Below are positions 46,356 through 55,704 of a DNA stretch of 64,000 nt, one piece after another. Origin of the DNA: Burkholderiales bacterium. Lineage in GTDB: Bacteria; Pseudomonadota; Gammaproteobacteria; Burkholderiales; Usitatibacteraceae. The notes under the pieces are model-generated. The model worked only from the letters and a program-made list of their open reading frames with translations. It did no database searches and was not told the DNA's origin. The stretch spans positions 34,652 through 98,651 of the forward strand of contig JANYDB010000048.1 in the NCBI GenBank assembly GCA_025359985.1. The letters are read 5' to 3'. Position numbers and translations under genes: made by a program. Numbering within the stretch: the stretch's first letter is position 1; each line of letters starts with the position of its first letter.

Positions 46356-47461
46356 CAGTACAGCACCACAGAGCGAATCGATTCACCGCGCTTCATCAAG
46401 GCGAAGCCTTCATTGATTTTTTCGAGTGGCATGGTGTGAGTGATGAGGTCGTCGATATTTAATTTGCCTTCCATATACCAATCAACAATTTTCGGTACGT
46501 CCGTGCGGCCGCGAGCGCCACCGAAAGCTGATCCACCCCATACTCTGCCGGTCACGAGCTGAAACGGACGGGTCGAAATTTCGGCTCCGGCCTCGGCCAC
46601 GCCGATGATGATCGAACGGCCCCAGCCTTTGTGGCAACACTCCAACGCCTGTCGCATGGTTTTGGTATCGCCGATGCATTCGAAGCTGTAGTCTGCGCCG
46701 CCATCGGTCAATTGAATAATCGCATCCACCACATTTTCATGATCCTTTGGATTAATGAAATGGGTCATACCGAATTTACGCGCCATCGCTTCGCGAGCGG
46801 GGTTCAAATCCACGCCGATAATTTTATCCGCACCGACCATTTTTGCACCCTGAATCACATTGAGACCAATGCCGCCAAGGCCGAACACCACAACATTTGC
46901 GCCCGCTTCCACCTTGGCTGTGAAGATCACCGCGCCGACGCCGGTGGTCACCCCGCAGCCGATATAGCAAACCTTGTTGAATGGCGCATCTTTGCGAATT
47001 TTGGCGAGCGCGATTTCGGGTGCGACGATGTAGTTTGAAAATGTAGATGTGCCCATGTAGTGAAAAATGGGTTTACCGTCAATCGAGAAACGGCTGGTGC
47101 CATTAGGCATCAAGCCTTTGCCTTGGGTTGATCGAATCGCTTGGCAGAGATTGGTTTTGCGAGACAGGCAAAATTTGCACTGACGGCATTCCGGCGTATA
47201 AAGCGGAATTACGTGATCACCTTTTTTGAGCGAGGTCACACCGATGCCCACGTCGACTACGATGCCTGCGCCCTCATGCCCGAGGATCGATGGAAAAATA
47301 CCTTCAGGATCTGCCCCTGACAAAGTGTAATAGTCGGTGTGGCATATGCCAGTGGCTTTAATCTCCACCATCACCTCACCTGCCTGCGGGCCCTCCAGAT
47401 CAACTTCTTCAATAGTCAATGGCGCGCCCGATTTCCATGCGATGGCAGCTTTGGTTTTCAT
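46355..47461 (-). CDS. adhC: S-(hydroxymethyl)glutathione dehydrogenase / class III alcohol dehydrogenase
   Basis: 368 residues. It oxidises the formaldehyde-glutathione adduct with NAD. The catalytic zinc site ICHTDYYTLSGADPEGIFP and GHEGAGIV, the structural zinc cysteines in PECRQCKFCLSRKTNLC, and the NAD loop VFGLGGIGLNVIQGAKM are present. Together with fghA it is the complete glutathione-dependent formaldehyde oxidation pair. It is transcribed away from cmk; its start and the cmk start share a 223-base divergent gap. A regulator (FrmR type) is not seen. Confidence 0.97.
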   Translation of the reverse strand: MKTKAAIAWKSGAPLTIEEVDLEGPQAGEVMVEIKATGICHTDYYTLSGADPEGIFPSILGHEGAGIVVDVGIGVTSLKKGDHVIPLYTPECRQCKFCLSRKTNLCQAIRSTQGKGLMPNGTSRFSIDGKPIFHYMGTSTFSNYIVAPEIALAKIRKDAPFNKVCYIGCGVTTGVGAVIFTAKVEAGANVVVFGLGGIGLNVIQGAKMVGADKIIGVDLNPAREAMARKFGMTHFINPKDHENVVDAIIQLTDGGADYSFECIGDTKTMRQALECCHKGWGRSIIIGVAEAGAEISTRPFQLVTGRVWGGSAFGGARGRTDVPKIVDWYMEGKLNIDDLITHTMPLEKINEGFALMKRGESIRSVVLY

Positions 47462-47684
47462 GGGTTTCCTTAAAGGTAATTTGAGGTGAACGAAGGGTTA
47501 CTACTTTAGGCGAAGATGACGCATCGTCACCTTGATTGCAAACAGTTTCAAAAAGCAACATCAATATTTTTCGGTATATATCAAGCTGTGCCAAGGGGGC
47601 TTTGGTAACATAAAGCCAAGCTGCCGACTTTGATTACGCACCCATTGCGTTCATTTTTCTTTTTTCTCCAACGATGTTAAGCCC

Positions 47685-48395
47685 ATGAATTTGATTTCGA
47701 ACACGGTCCCCACTCAACCCGTCATTTGGCCCGTCATTACTATTGACGGCCCCACCGCATCTGGTAAAGGCACCGTCGCACAGCGTGTGGCGCATGCGTT
47801 GGGCTTTCATTATTTGGATAGTGGCTCCCTTTACCGTTTGGCCGCATTGGCGGCTGTGCGGCAATGTGTGCCGTTAACCGATGACAAAACGGTGGCGGAA
47901 ATGTCAAGGCAGCTTGATATTCGATTTGTCGGTGAGAAAATTTTACTGGCAGGTCAAGATGTGAGCGATGATATTCGTTCGGAATCCGCTGGCCAAAATG
48001 CATCTATCGTGGCCGCGTTATGGCAGGTGCGTGAAGCGCTGCTAGACCGCCAGCGAGCGTTCCGCGAGGCGCCCGGCCTAGTCTGTGATGGTCGAGACAT
48101 GGGTTCGGTGATTTTCCCTGACGCAGCGCTTAAAATTTTTCTGACCGCGAGTGTTGAGGCAAGGGCCGAAAGACGCACTAAGCAGTTGAAACAAAAAGGA
48201 ATGTCTGCCATAATAGACGACGTTGTAAAAGAATTACGCATCCGGGATGAACGCGATATAAATCGTCCGGTTGCGCCGCTCAAGCGTCTGCATGACGCAC
48301 AACTACTTGATACAACAGAGATTTCTGCTGATGAAGCGGTTGCTAGCATTCTCGATTGGTACAGCAAGACGCCAAAAAATTCAGTAGGTGTTTGA
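47685..48395 (+). CDS. cmk: Cytidylate kinase
   Basis: 236 residues. The P-loop is [56 protein letters not shown] and [14 protein letters not shown] are diagnostic. It phosphorylates CMP and dCMP. It normally follows aroA and precedes rpsA; here aroA is separated from it by the adhC-fghA pair, so cmk must have its own promoter in 47462-47684. Confidence 0.97.
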   Translation: MNLISNTVPTQPVIWPVITIDGPTASGKGTVAQRVAHALGFHYLDSGSLYRLAALAAVRQCVPLTDDKTVAEMSRQLDIRFVGEKILLAGQDVSDDIRSESAGQNASIVAALWQVREALLDRQRAFREAPGLVCDGRDMGSVIFPDAALKIFLTASVEARAERRTKQLKQKGMSAIIDDVVKELRIRDERDINRPVAPLKRLHDAQLLDTTEISADEAVASILDWYSKTPKNSVGV

Positions 48396-48604
48396 TTGCA
48401 AATTGTTTTTTGCAATTTATATAGCGAACGTTTTTTGCTTCGTGTTTGATTTGTGTTTCATCTCATGTTTGAAAGTTAGTGCCAGGTTTTCCATGAAATC
48501 CCGGTTTTATTCACGTTTCTTGCTTGAAAGCGATATTGACTGTGCAGTAGCCGCGCAGTTAAACAAGTAAGTAACATTAACCCTCCGAAAGTGTCACTTT
48601 CCTT

Positions 48605-50332
48605 ATGTCCGCAACCCAACAAACACTCGCAACTGCAACTAAAACGATGCCCCCGATGGAAAGTTTTGCCGCGCTCTTTGAAGAGAGCTTGACCCGCCAA
48701 GAAATGCGGATCGGCGAGCTGATTACCGCTGAGGTTGTGCTCGTTGACCAAAATATCGTCGTGGTAAATGCGGGTCTCAAATCCGAGAGCGTGATTCCCG
48801 TCGAAGAATTCAAAAATGACAAAGGCGAACTTGAAGTCAAAGTGGGCGACTTTGTCACCGTAGCTATTGAACAACTTGAAGACGGCTATGGTGCGACTAA
48901 GCTATCGCGTGACAGAGCCAAGAAGCTCTCCGCATGGCACGATCTTGATGTGGCGCTGGACAAAGGCACGATCATTACTGGTATGGTTTCCGGTAAAGTT
49001 AAAGGCGGCTTGACTGTGATGATCAACGGTATCCGCGCCTTCTTGCCAGGTTCACTAGTTGATACCCGACCGATCAAAGACACTTCCGCTTTTGAAGGTA
49101 AAGAGCTTGAGTTCAAAGTGATCAAACTCGACAAAAAGCGCAACAATGTGGTGGTTTCCCGCCGCGCCGTGATGGAAGCGTCAGCTGGTGCAGATCGCGC
49201 CGCATTGATGCAGACCTTGAAAGAAGGCGCCATTGTTAAAGGTGTGGTCAAGAACATCACGGACTACGGCGCATTTGTTGATTTGGGCGGTATCGATGGT
49301 CTGTTACACATCACAGACCTGGCATGGCGTCGTGTCAAGCATCCGTCTGAAGTATTGACGGTGGGTGATGAAGTTGAAGCCAAGATTCTGAAATTTGATC
49401 AAGAAAAAAACCGTGTTTCACTCGGCATGAAGCAGTTGGGCGATGATCCGTGGATGGGTCTGGCACGTCGTTACCCGCAGGGCACACGCCTGTTTGGTAA
49501 AGTCACTAATCTGACCGACTACGGCTCATTTATCGAGATCGAAGCGGGTATCGAAGGCTTAGTACACGTTTCTGAAATGGATTGGACCAACAAGAACGTT
49601 CATCCCGCAAAAGTTGTTTCTTTAGGTGACGAAGTTGAAGTCATGATTCTGGAAATTGATGAAGAACGCCGCCGTATTTCGCTTGGCATGAAGCAGTGCA
49701 AGCCGAATCCGTGGGAAGAGTTTTCGATGTCCCAGAAGAAGGGCGAGCGCGTTAAAGGTACGATCAGATCGATCACCGACTTTGGTGTGTTTATTGGTCT
49801 GCCTGGCAATATCGACGGCCTGGTTCATTTATCTGATTTGTCCTGGAATATGCCCGGCGAAGAAGCCGTCAAGAATTTCAAGAAGGGTGATGAGCTCGAA
49901 GCGGTCGTGTTGGCCATTGATGTTGAGCGTGAGCGCATTTCACTTGGCTTGAAACAAATGGACGATGATCCTTTCAATAGCTATGTCGGCATGAACGACA
50001 AAGGCGCCTTGGTTAAGGGTACCGTTAAAGCAATTGATGCCAAGGGTGCAACGATTGCGCTGACAGCAGAAATTGAAGGTTATTTACGCGCTTCAGAAGT
50101 CTCTCGTGAGCGCGTAGAAGATATTCGCACGCACCTGAAAGAAGGCGATGAAATTGAAGCTGTGATCGTTAACGTGGATCGCAAGACCCGCAATATCAAT
50201 TTGTCGATCAAAGCCAAAGATGCCGCTGACGAAAAAGACGCCATGAAAAAAGTGGTTGATGATTCGCCGAATAATGCTGGTACGACTAACCTGGGTGCGC
50301 TGTTGAAAGCGAAACTCAAGCAAGGCGAATAA
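48605..50332 (+). CDS. rpsA: 30S ribosomal protein S1
   Basis: 575 residues, six S1 RNA-binding domains of about 70-85 residues (for example [60 protein letters not shown]). [15 protein letters not shown] is the conserved start region. The start has no good Shine-Dalgarno sequence, as is usual for rpsA, where S1 controls its own translation. The 209-base gap after cmk has a 60-codon frame with no family match. Confidence 0.98.
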   Translation: MSATQQTLATATKTMPPMESFAALFEESLTRQEMRIGELITAEVVLVDQNIVVVNAGLKSESVIPVEEFKNDKGELEVKVGDFVTVAIEQLEDGYGATKLSRDRAKKLSAWHDLDVALDKGTIITGMVSGKVKGGLTVMINGIRAFLPGSLVDTRPIKDTSAFEGKELEFKVIKLDKKRNNVVVSRRAVMEASAGADRAALMQTLKEGAIVKGVVKNITDYGAFVDLGGIDGLLHITDLAWRRVKHPSEVLTVGDEVEAKILKFDQEKNRVSLGMKQLGDDPWMGLARRYPQGTRLFGKVTNLTDYGSFIEIEAGIEGLVHVSEMDWTNKNVHPAKVVSLGDEVEVMILEIDEERRRISLGMKQCKPNPWEEFSMSQKKGERVKGTIRSITDFGVFIGLPGNIDGLVHLSDLSWNMPGEEAVKNFKKGDELEAVVLAIDVERERISLGLKQMDDDPFNSYVGMNDKGALVKGTVKAIDAKGATIALTAEIEGYLRASEVSRERVEDIRTHLKEGDEIEAVIVNVDRKTRNINLSIKAKDAADEKDAMKKVVDDSPNNAGTTNLGALLKAKLKQGE

Positions 50333-50365
50333 GCGGTAGGTGATTGCAGCTCGAAAGCACAGCTA

Positions 50366-50415
50366 ATTATTATTCTGGCAGGTCTGGTCACATGGCCTGT
50401 CCTGCCAGCAATAAT
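50366..50415 (+). terminator. Inverted repeat after rpsA, possible terminator or attenuator
   Basis: ATTATT plus CTGGCAGG (50375-50382) pairs with CCTGCCAG (50401-50408) plus AATAAT, with a partly self-complementary loop (CAGG...CCTG). There is no strong T-run, so termination may be partial and ihfB may be read through. Confidence 0.5.
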
Positions 50416-50520
50416 GAGTAGTATGTTTTTTAAGTGTGCAATTGCTATGTCGCATTTCGGGTGCAGCATAAATACAAACACAAACTATAATTTGAATATT
50501 GGATCACCCACGTGAAATCC

Positions 50521-50850
50521 ATGACGAAGTCTGAGCTGATTGAAATTCTGTCGGCACGCCATAGCCAATTGGCCCCGAAAGATGCTGAACTAGCCGTTAA
50601 AACCATGTTGGACGCGATGTCCCATACGCTTGCGCAAGGTGATCGTATCGAAATTCGAGGCTTTGGCAGCTTTGGACTGAACTACCGACCACCCCGTACG
50701 GGCCGTAATCCCAAAACCGGCGAGAAAGTTCAAGTGCCCAAGAAATACGTGCCGCACTTTAAAGCAGGCAAAGAATTGCGCGAGCGCGTTGATTCACTCG
50801 AATTTGAAGACGAAATCATAAGCGAACCTATGCGAGCTTCTGGCGATTAG
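50521..50850 (+). CDS. ihfB: Integration host factor subunit beta
   Basis: 109 residues from ATG 50521 ([19 protein letters not shown]); a GTG at 50512 is in frame but the family start is MTKSEL. It bends DNA as a heterodimer with Ihf[31 protein letters not shown] is the conserved arm (given as a region). The C-terminal 15 residues are an acidic extension compared with E. coli. The order rpsA-ihfB is the classical one. Confidence 0.97.
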   Translation: MTKSELIEILSARHSQLAPKDAELAVKTMLDAMSHTLAQGDRIEIRGFGSFGLNYRPPRTGRNPKTGEKVQVPKKYVPHFKAGKELRERVDSLEFEDEIISEPMRASGD

Positions 50851-50914
50851 GTCTCAAAAGCTTAATTACGTGCAGGGCCAAAGAACTAAACAGCATTCAT
50901 TCGGTCTTTTGATT

Positions 50915-51292
50915 ATGCTTTCTTTTCGCAAACTTTTGATTATCTGGATGATCGTCTGGTTACTTAATGCCGGTGCACAGGCTTCGGTCATGCCGTTGAC
51001 GGGACTACCCCTAAAAACGGCTGTGCCGACAATATCGGAAGCGTCCAAAAACATCAGCGTAGATGAATTCGTTATGCTGTGCCACGCCAAATCCGCGGGT
51101 TCAGAACGACTTTTCGGCCAATCCTGTAACCATTGCGAGCTGTGTCATTTGGCGAACGCACTAGCAATATGTGAAATGCCACTCATGTTATCGCCTACGA
51201 CAAGCCCCAGTTTTTCAGCAGTTCGGGTGTTGCCTCATCCCTCATACGTTTCTGATCTTGCAAGCCCGCCGCCTCGCGCGCCCCTCGCTTAA
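50915..51292 (+). CDS. Small exported Cys/His-rich protein of the copper cluster, DUF2946-like
   Basis: 125 residues from ATG 50915; an upstream GTG at 50870 is weaker. A membrane/signal segment (LLIIWMIVWLLNAGAQA) is followed by a mature part with MLCHAKSAGS and SCNHCELCHLANAL. The C-x-x-C-x-x-C-H arrangement is similar to DUF2946-type proteins found with copper-resistance genes, and suggests metal binding. It opens the copper cluster directly after ihfB. Assignment to the family is tentative. Confidence 0.65.
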   Translation: MLSFRKLLIIWMIVWLLNAGAQASVMPLTGLPLKTAVPTISEASKNISVDEFVMLCHAKSAGSERLFGQSCNHCELCHLANALAICEMPLMLSPTTSPSFSAVRVLPHPSYVSDLASPPPRAPLA

Positions 51293-51398
51293 CGGTGAGT
51301 GCATCCGGTAACGTCCAGTGCGCATTCCCGTGCGTATCGTGTGTATCCTCGTTTCTATCGTTGTTTTATTTGGTGAGTTTCGAAAGTAGAGGATCAAC

Positions 51399-51767
51399 AT
51401 GAAGCGCGTCAGGAATATTATTGTCATATCGGTTGTGTCATGGAGCGGCGTGGCTACCGCATTTTCAACAGCCGATCCCGCTAATGCGGCATCGTTGGCA
51501 TTTCCTATTCAATACCAATCTCCGTTTCGCGACTACCGCCCTCTGGGTGAAGATAAGCTCACTTCATGGAAGGCGGCCAACGAGGAAGTGGGCAAGATTG
51601 GCGGTTGGCGCGTTTATTCACGTGAGGCCATAAAAGCGAACGAGTCGGTTCCGGCAGAAAATCCCGCCCTCGCGCCGACCACTTCAGGCAAAGCTTCAAA
51701 GCCACAGCTTGATAGCACCGTCAAACCCATGCCAAGCACTCATACCGGCCACCGTGAGCCCAAATAG
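51399..51767 (+). CDS. Small exported protein, copper cluster
   Basis: 122 residues. The signal peptide is MKRVRNIIVISVVSWSGVATAF. The middle contains FRDYRPLGEDKLTSWKAANEEVGKIGGW-like sequence ending in RVYSREA, a pattern I associate with small proteins encoded just upstream of CusC-like lipoproteins in metal-resistance clusters. The rest is a low-complexity Pro/Ser/Lys tail. It ends 8 bases before the next start. Function unknown; probably a periplasmic partner of the efflux or oxidase proteins. Confidence 0.7.
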   Translation: MKRVRNIIVISVVSWSGVATAFSTADPANAASLAFPIQYQSPFRDYRPLGEDKLTSWKAANEEVGKIGGWRVYSREAIKANESVPAENPALAPTTSGKASKPQLDSTVKPMPSTHTGHREPK

Positions 51768-51775
51768 GAATGCAT

Positions 51776-53212
51776 ATGAACATGAATACTCTTCGTCCAA
51801 CAATAGGGCATTGGCTGATTCTAACGGCGGCCACTCTGGCATTGACGGGGTGTGCATCATTTACACCTGACGGTGGGTTGGCTAGCGTTGAAAAAAACAC
51901 TAAAACCCTCATCAACAAGGATCTAAAATGGGCAAGAAATGATGCGGATCGTGATGCGATCGCCATACGTGTAGCGAAGCTGTTGCAAAAGCAGGTCACG
52001 ATTGAAGACGCTGTAGAAATTGCATTGTTGAACAACCGCGGTCTCCAGGCGTCTTTTTTTGAGTTGGGTATTGCAGAAGCTGATTGGGTGCAGGCAGGCC
52101 GATTGCCCAATCCGCATTTTTCAATGCGACGCGCCAACCATAATGAGGAATATGCGATCGAGCAGACGCTGACGTTTAATCTGCTGTCAGTGATTACCAT
52201 TCCGATCGCAACAGAGATGGAAAAACGTCGTTTCGAGCAGACGCAACGCGCTGTGGCGATGGAGGTTTTAAGGTTGGCGGCAGACGCTCGCAAGGCTTAT
52301 ATTGTTGCGGTCTCGGCGGAAGAAAATGTGCGCTATATGGGCAAAGTCAAAACCGTGGCGGAGTCCAGCGCAGAATTGGCGCGGCGCATGGCAAGCGTCG
52401 GCAACTGGAATAAACTTTCCCAAGCGCGTGAACAAAGTTTTTACGCTGATGCGGCGCTCAATTATGCGCGAGCAACACAGAACCAGGTTAGCACCCGCGA
52501 AAAACTCACGCGAATGCTCGGTTTGTGGGGTAACGATATCCAGTTAAAACTACCCGAGCGCCTCCCGGATCTGCCCACCGCGCCGGATGACTTGCCCGAT
52601 GTTGAACAAATTGCCTTGGCCCAACGCCTTGATGTGCAGGCGCTGCTGCTGGGCACTGAATCACTCGCTAAAAACATGGGACTTACCAAAGCCACCCGCT
52701 TCATTAATGTGCTGGAAATCGGCCCTACGCGCGTACTTGAGGGACTTCGATCCGACCCTTACAAAAAAGGTTTTGAGGTCAGTTTGGAAATTCCCATATT
52801 TGACTGGGGTTCAGCTAAGGTTGCCAAGGCTGAATCGCTTTATATGCAGTCGGTAAATCGTTTGGCTGAAGCGGCGATCAATGCACGTTCTGAAGTTCGT
52901 GAGGCTTATCACGGTTATCGAATAACTTACGATATCGCCAAACACTATCGTGATGAGGTGGTGCCGATCCGTAAGCGTATTGCCGATGAGAACCTGTTGC
53001 GCTACAACGGCATGTTGATTGGTGTATTCGAACTCCTGGCCGATGCGCGTACACAGATTGCCAGCGTAAACGGCTATATCGATGCGCTGCGTGATTTCTG
53101 GCTTGCTAAAGCTGATCTCGATATGGCGATGATTGCTAAACCCAATATGAGTGGTGCAAATGCGATGGTGGCAGGTGGTTCGGCGTCTAATGATGCTGCC
53201 GCGGCCCATTAA
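51776..53212 (+). CDS. CusC/TolC-family outer-membrane efflux lipoprotein
   Basis: 478 residues from ATG 51776, with AGGA 6 nt upstream; ATG 51770 is an alternative. The lipobox is LALTGCASF. The body has the two repeated helical hairpins of outer-membrane factors (DAVEIALLNNRGLQASFFELGIAEADWVQAGRLPNP-type; QIALAQRLDVQALLLGTE) and SARDFDWGSAKVAKAE-like segments. It should form the trimeric outer-membrane channel of a tripartite pump, but no CusA or CusB gene is in the cluster. It may work with a pump encoded elsewhere, or have another role in copper detoxification. Confidence 0.85.
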   Translation: MNMNTLRPTIGHWLILTAATLALTGCASFTPDGGLASVEKNTKTLINKDLKWARNDADRDAIAIRVAKLLQKQVTIEDAVEIALLNNRGLQASFFELGIAEADWVQAGRLPNPHFSMRRANHNEEYAIEQTLTFNLLSVITIPIATEMEKRRFEQTQRAVAMEVLRLAADARKAYIVAVSAEENVRYMGKVKTVAESSAELARRMASVGNWNKLSQAREQSFYADAALNYARATQNQVSTREKLTRMLGLWGNDIQLKLPERLPDLPTAPDDLPDVEQIALAQRLDVQALLLGTESLAKNMGLTKATRFINVLEIGPTRVLEGLRSDPYKKGFEVSLEIPIFDWGSAKVAKAESLYMQSVNRLAEAAINARSEVREAYHGYRITYDIAKHYRDEVVPIRKRIADENLLRYNGMLIGVFELLADARTQIASVNGYIDALRDFWLAKADLDMAMIAKPNMSGANAMVAGGSASNDAAAAH

Positions 53213-53226
53213 AAAAGGATAACGCA

Positions 53227-54639
53227 ATGGTTTCCAGACGAGAGTTTTTTAAAAGCACCAGTATCGCGGGTGCGGCAGTGGCCGCTACTGCTGTGAGCCG
53301 AGTAGCCATGGCTGCATTACCTGAACCTGCGATTCAAACCAAGCCCGACACGATGCCGCCCTTGATGCCCGGTAACGGGCGTCATTACAACCCCGTGGTA
53401 ACGCTGAACGGCTGGACATTGCCGTGGCGCATGAATAACGGTGTGAAGGAATTCCACTTGGTAGCAGAACCGGTGGTGCGTGAAATGTGTGAAGGCTTCA
53501 AGGCGCATTTATGGGGTTACAACGGTCAAAGTCCCGGCCCCACCATTGAAGTTGTTGAAGGTGATCGGGTGCGCATCTTCGTGACCAATAAATTACCGGA
53601 GCACACCTCAGTCCACTGGCATGGCCAGCGCCTGCCCAACGGTATGGACGGCGTAACTGGCCTCACCCAGCCCGCAATCCAGCCCGGGAAAACATTTGTT
53701 TATGAATTTATTGCACGGCGGCCTGGCACTTTCATGTATCACCCGCATGCGGACGAAATGACCCAAATGGCGATGGGCATGATGGGCTTTTGGGTTACGC
53801 ATCCGAAAAACAAACATCCGTTAATTGATGAGGTGGATCGTGATTTTGTGTTTTTGCTCAATAGTTACGACATTGACCCGGGTGCATACACGCCAAAAAT
53901 CATGACCATGCTGGATTTTAATTTATGGTCGTGGAACAGCCGCGTGTTCCCTGGCATTGATCCGCTGGTGGTCCGAAAAAATGACAAGGTGCGTATCCGT
54001 ATCGGCAATCTCACCATGACCAATCATCCGATTCATTTGCATGGGCACGAGTTTGTGGTGAGCGGCACCGATGGCGGCCCCACACCCAAAACCGGGCGCT
54101 GGCCAGAGGTGACTACTGATGTTGCAGTGGGACAAATGCGCCAGATTGAATTTTTGGCCGATGAAGAAGGTGATTGGGCGTTTCATTGCCATAAGGCGCA
54201 TCACACGATGAACGCAATGGGCCATGACGTGCCAACCATGATTGGTGTTGATCATCGCGGCGTTGCCAAAAGCATCAGCTCACTGGTTCCTGATTATATG
54301 GTGATGGGGGAACGCGGCATGGCGGATATGGCCGAAATGGAAATGCCGTTACCAGATAATACTGCGCCGATGATGACTGGCGAAGGACCATTCGAATCGG
54401 TCGCGATGGGCGGTATGTTCTCGGTCGTCAAGGTACGTCGTGACCAAAAGCCAGGTGATTACAAAGACCCCGGCTGGTATCAGCAACCACCTGGCACAAC
54501 CGCCTTTGAGTGGACTGGTGCGCTGGCGGCACCTGCCCGATTCAAGTCTGAAGGCAACGCTTCAATGCCAGTGAAAAATATGCCGGTCAAGGATGTTGAA
54601 GTGCAAGTTCGCAAACCTGTTAGCCACGCTGGTCACTGA
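53227..54639 (+). CDS. Tat-exported multicopper oxidase
   Basis: 470 residues. The Tat signal is MVSRREFFKSTSIAGAAVAA. Copper-binding motifs are HWHGQRLPNGMDG, MYHPHADEM, NHPIHLHGHEF and FHCHKAHHTMNAMGH, that is type 1, 2 and 3 ligands. The C-terminal 130 residues are Met-rich (GMADMAEMEMPLPDN) and end in a His; such tails are typical of copper-detoxifying oxidases. It should oxidise Cu(I) to the less toxic Cu(II) in the periplasm. It is in the run from the CusC-like gene to the P-type ATPase. Confidence 0.93.
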   Translation: MVSRREFFKSTSIAGAAVAATAVSRVAMAALPEPAIQTKPDTMPPLMPGNGRHYNPVVTLNGWTLPWRMNNGVKEFHLVAEPVVREMCEGFKAHLWGYNGQSPGPTIEVVEGDRVRIFVTNKLPEHTSVHWHGQRLPNGMDGVTGLTQPAIQPGKTFVYEFIARRPGTFMYHPHADEMTQMAMGMMGFWVTHPKNKHPLIDEVDRDFVFLLNSYDIDPGAYTPKIMTMLDFNLWSWNSRVFPGIDPLVVRKNDKVRIRIGNLTMTNHPIHLHGHEFVVSGTDGGPTPKTGRWPEVTTDVAVGQMRQIEFLADEEGDWAFHCHKAHHTMNAMGHDVPTMIGVDHRGVAKSISSLVPDYMVMGERGMADMAEMEMPLPDNTAPMMTGEGPFESVAMGGMFSVVKVRRDQKPGDYKDPGWYQQPPGTTAFEWTGALAAPARFKSEGNASMPVKNMPVKDVEVQVRKPVSHAGH

Positions 54640-54667
54640 TATGGCTATCTCAATGAAGGAGAAAAAT

Positions 54668-55156
54668 ATGAAAAAGCTGATCGCATTGATCGCCACAATA
54701 ACCATCGTGATACCGATGTCGTCACGGGCCCACGATAACCACGCCCACAAAATAACCGATGTCGTTAAAAAGGAGCAGAAAGCGTGGGGCATAGCGGGCG
54801 ACGCAAAATTGGTCAAGCGAACCATTAAAATATCGATGTCAGACACTATGCGATTCACGCCCGACAAGTTTGAGGTAAAACAAGGTGAGACAATAAAAAT
54901 TGTTCTGAAAAACGAAGGCAAGATGTTGCACGAAATGGTTATTGGCACAAAAAAAGAGCTCGATGCGCATGCAGCGCTAATGCTCAAGTTCCCGAATATG
55001 GAACATGAGGAGCCCTATATGGCACATGTGCCCACGGGCAAAATCAGCGAAATTATCTGGACTTTTAATAACGCGGGCGAGTTCGAATTCGCCTGCCTGA
55101 TTCCTGGCCATTACCAAGGCGGGATGTTCGGCAAGATTATCGTTACTGCCCGATAA
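54668..55156 (+). CDS. Periplasmic cupredoxin-domain copper protein
   Basis: 162 residues from ATG 54668, with AAGGAG 8 nt upstream. The signal peptide ends near SSRAHD. The cupredoxin fold has IKISMSDTMRFTPDKFEVKQ, GETIKIVLKNEGKMLHEMVIG (a ligand His) and FEFACLIPGHYQGGMFGKII (Cys, His and Met ligands). This is the plastocyanin/azurin-like form seen next to multicopper oxidases in copper clusters. It probably carries or stores copper or electrons. Confidence 0.9.
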   Translation: MKKLIALIATITIVIPMSSRAHDNHAHKITDVVKKEQKAWGIAGDAKLVKRTIKISMSDTMRFTPDKFEVKQGETIKIVLKNEGKMLHEMVIGTKKELDAHAALMLKFPNMEHEEPYMAHVPTGKISEIIWTFNNAGEFEFACLIPGHYQGGMFGKIIVTAR

Positions 55157-55230
55157 CGGCCGTCATTTTTAAGCGCATCGGCATTGGACAGTAGTCACGC
55201 CGAAGAAAACTAATTTTTTTGGAGATTTTG

Positions 55231-55593
55231 ATGAAAAATATTTATGGCGTTTTATCTGTAGTAATCCTTTCCGCATCATCAGTAGCCGCGCTTGCAGGCG
55301 GAGACGCTGTTAACACGCCGCCGATAGAAGCCAAAGCGGTAGCTGAAAAAACCTCAACGTCTGTACCCATGTCGGAAGGTGAGATCAAGAAAATAGACAA
55401 AGAGGCCGGCAAGGTGACCATCAAACACGGCGAAATTAAAAATCTCGATATGCCGCCGATGACCATGGTGTTCCGCATCAAAGATGCTGCCCTGCTGGAT
55501 ATGCTAAAGGTAGGCGACAAGATCAATTTTGCAGCGGACAATATTAACGGCAAGCTCACCGTCACTCAGGTTGAAGTAAGCGAGGTTAAATAA
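55231..55593 (+). CDS. CusF-like periplasmic copper-binding protein
   Basis: 120 residues from ATG 55231 (GGAG 6 nt upstream). The signal peptide ends near VAALAGG. The CusF fold has EGEIKKIDKEAGKVTIKHGE and NLDMPPMTMVFRIKD, with the His and two Met that bind Cu(I) or Ag(I). It may deliver copper to an efflux system or to the oxidase. The Trp of E. coli CusF is not evident near the site. Confidence 0.92.
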   Translation: MKNIYGVLSVVILSASSVAALAGGDAVNTPPIEAKAVAEKTSTSVPMSEGEIKKIDKEAGKVTIKHGEIKNLDMPPMTMVFRIKDAALLDMLKVGDKINFAADNINGKLTVTQVEVSEVK

Positions 55594-55704
55594 CGACGGC
55601 TGTGTAGACAATACGTGATATTTCTCAACATCAGGTTTGATATGGAACCTACCATTGGTGCAAGGATGTAAAAATTAAACCAGTAGTAACCATCAGAGGC
55701 CGCC

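Noticed and set aside
48388..48570. 60-codon open frame between cmk and rpsA
   Set aside because: It overlaps the end of cmk, has skewed Phe/Cys content and lies in the known long leader region of rpsA.
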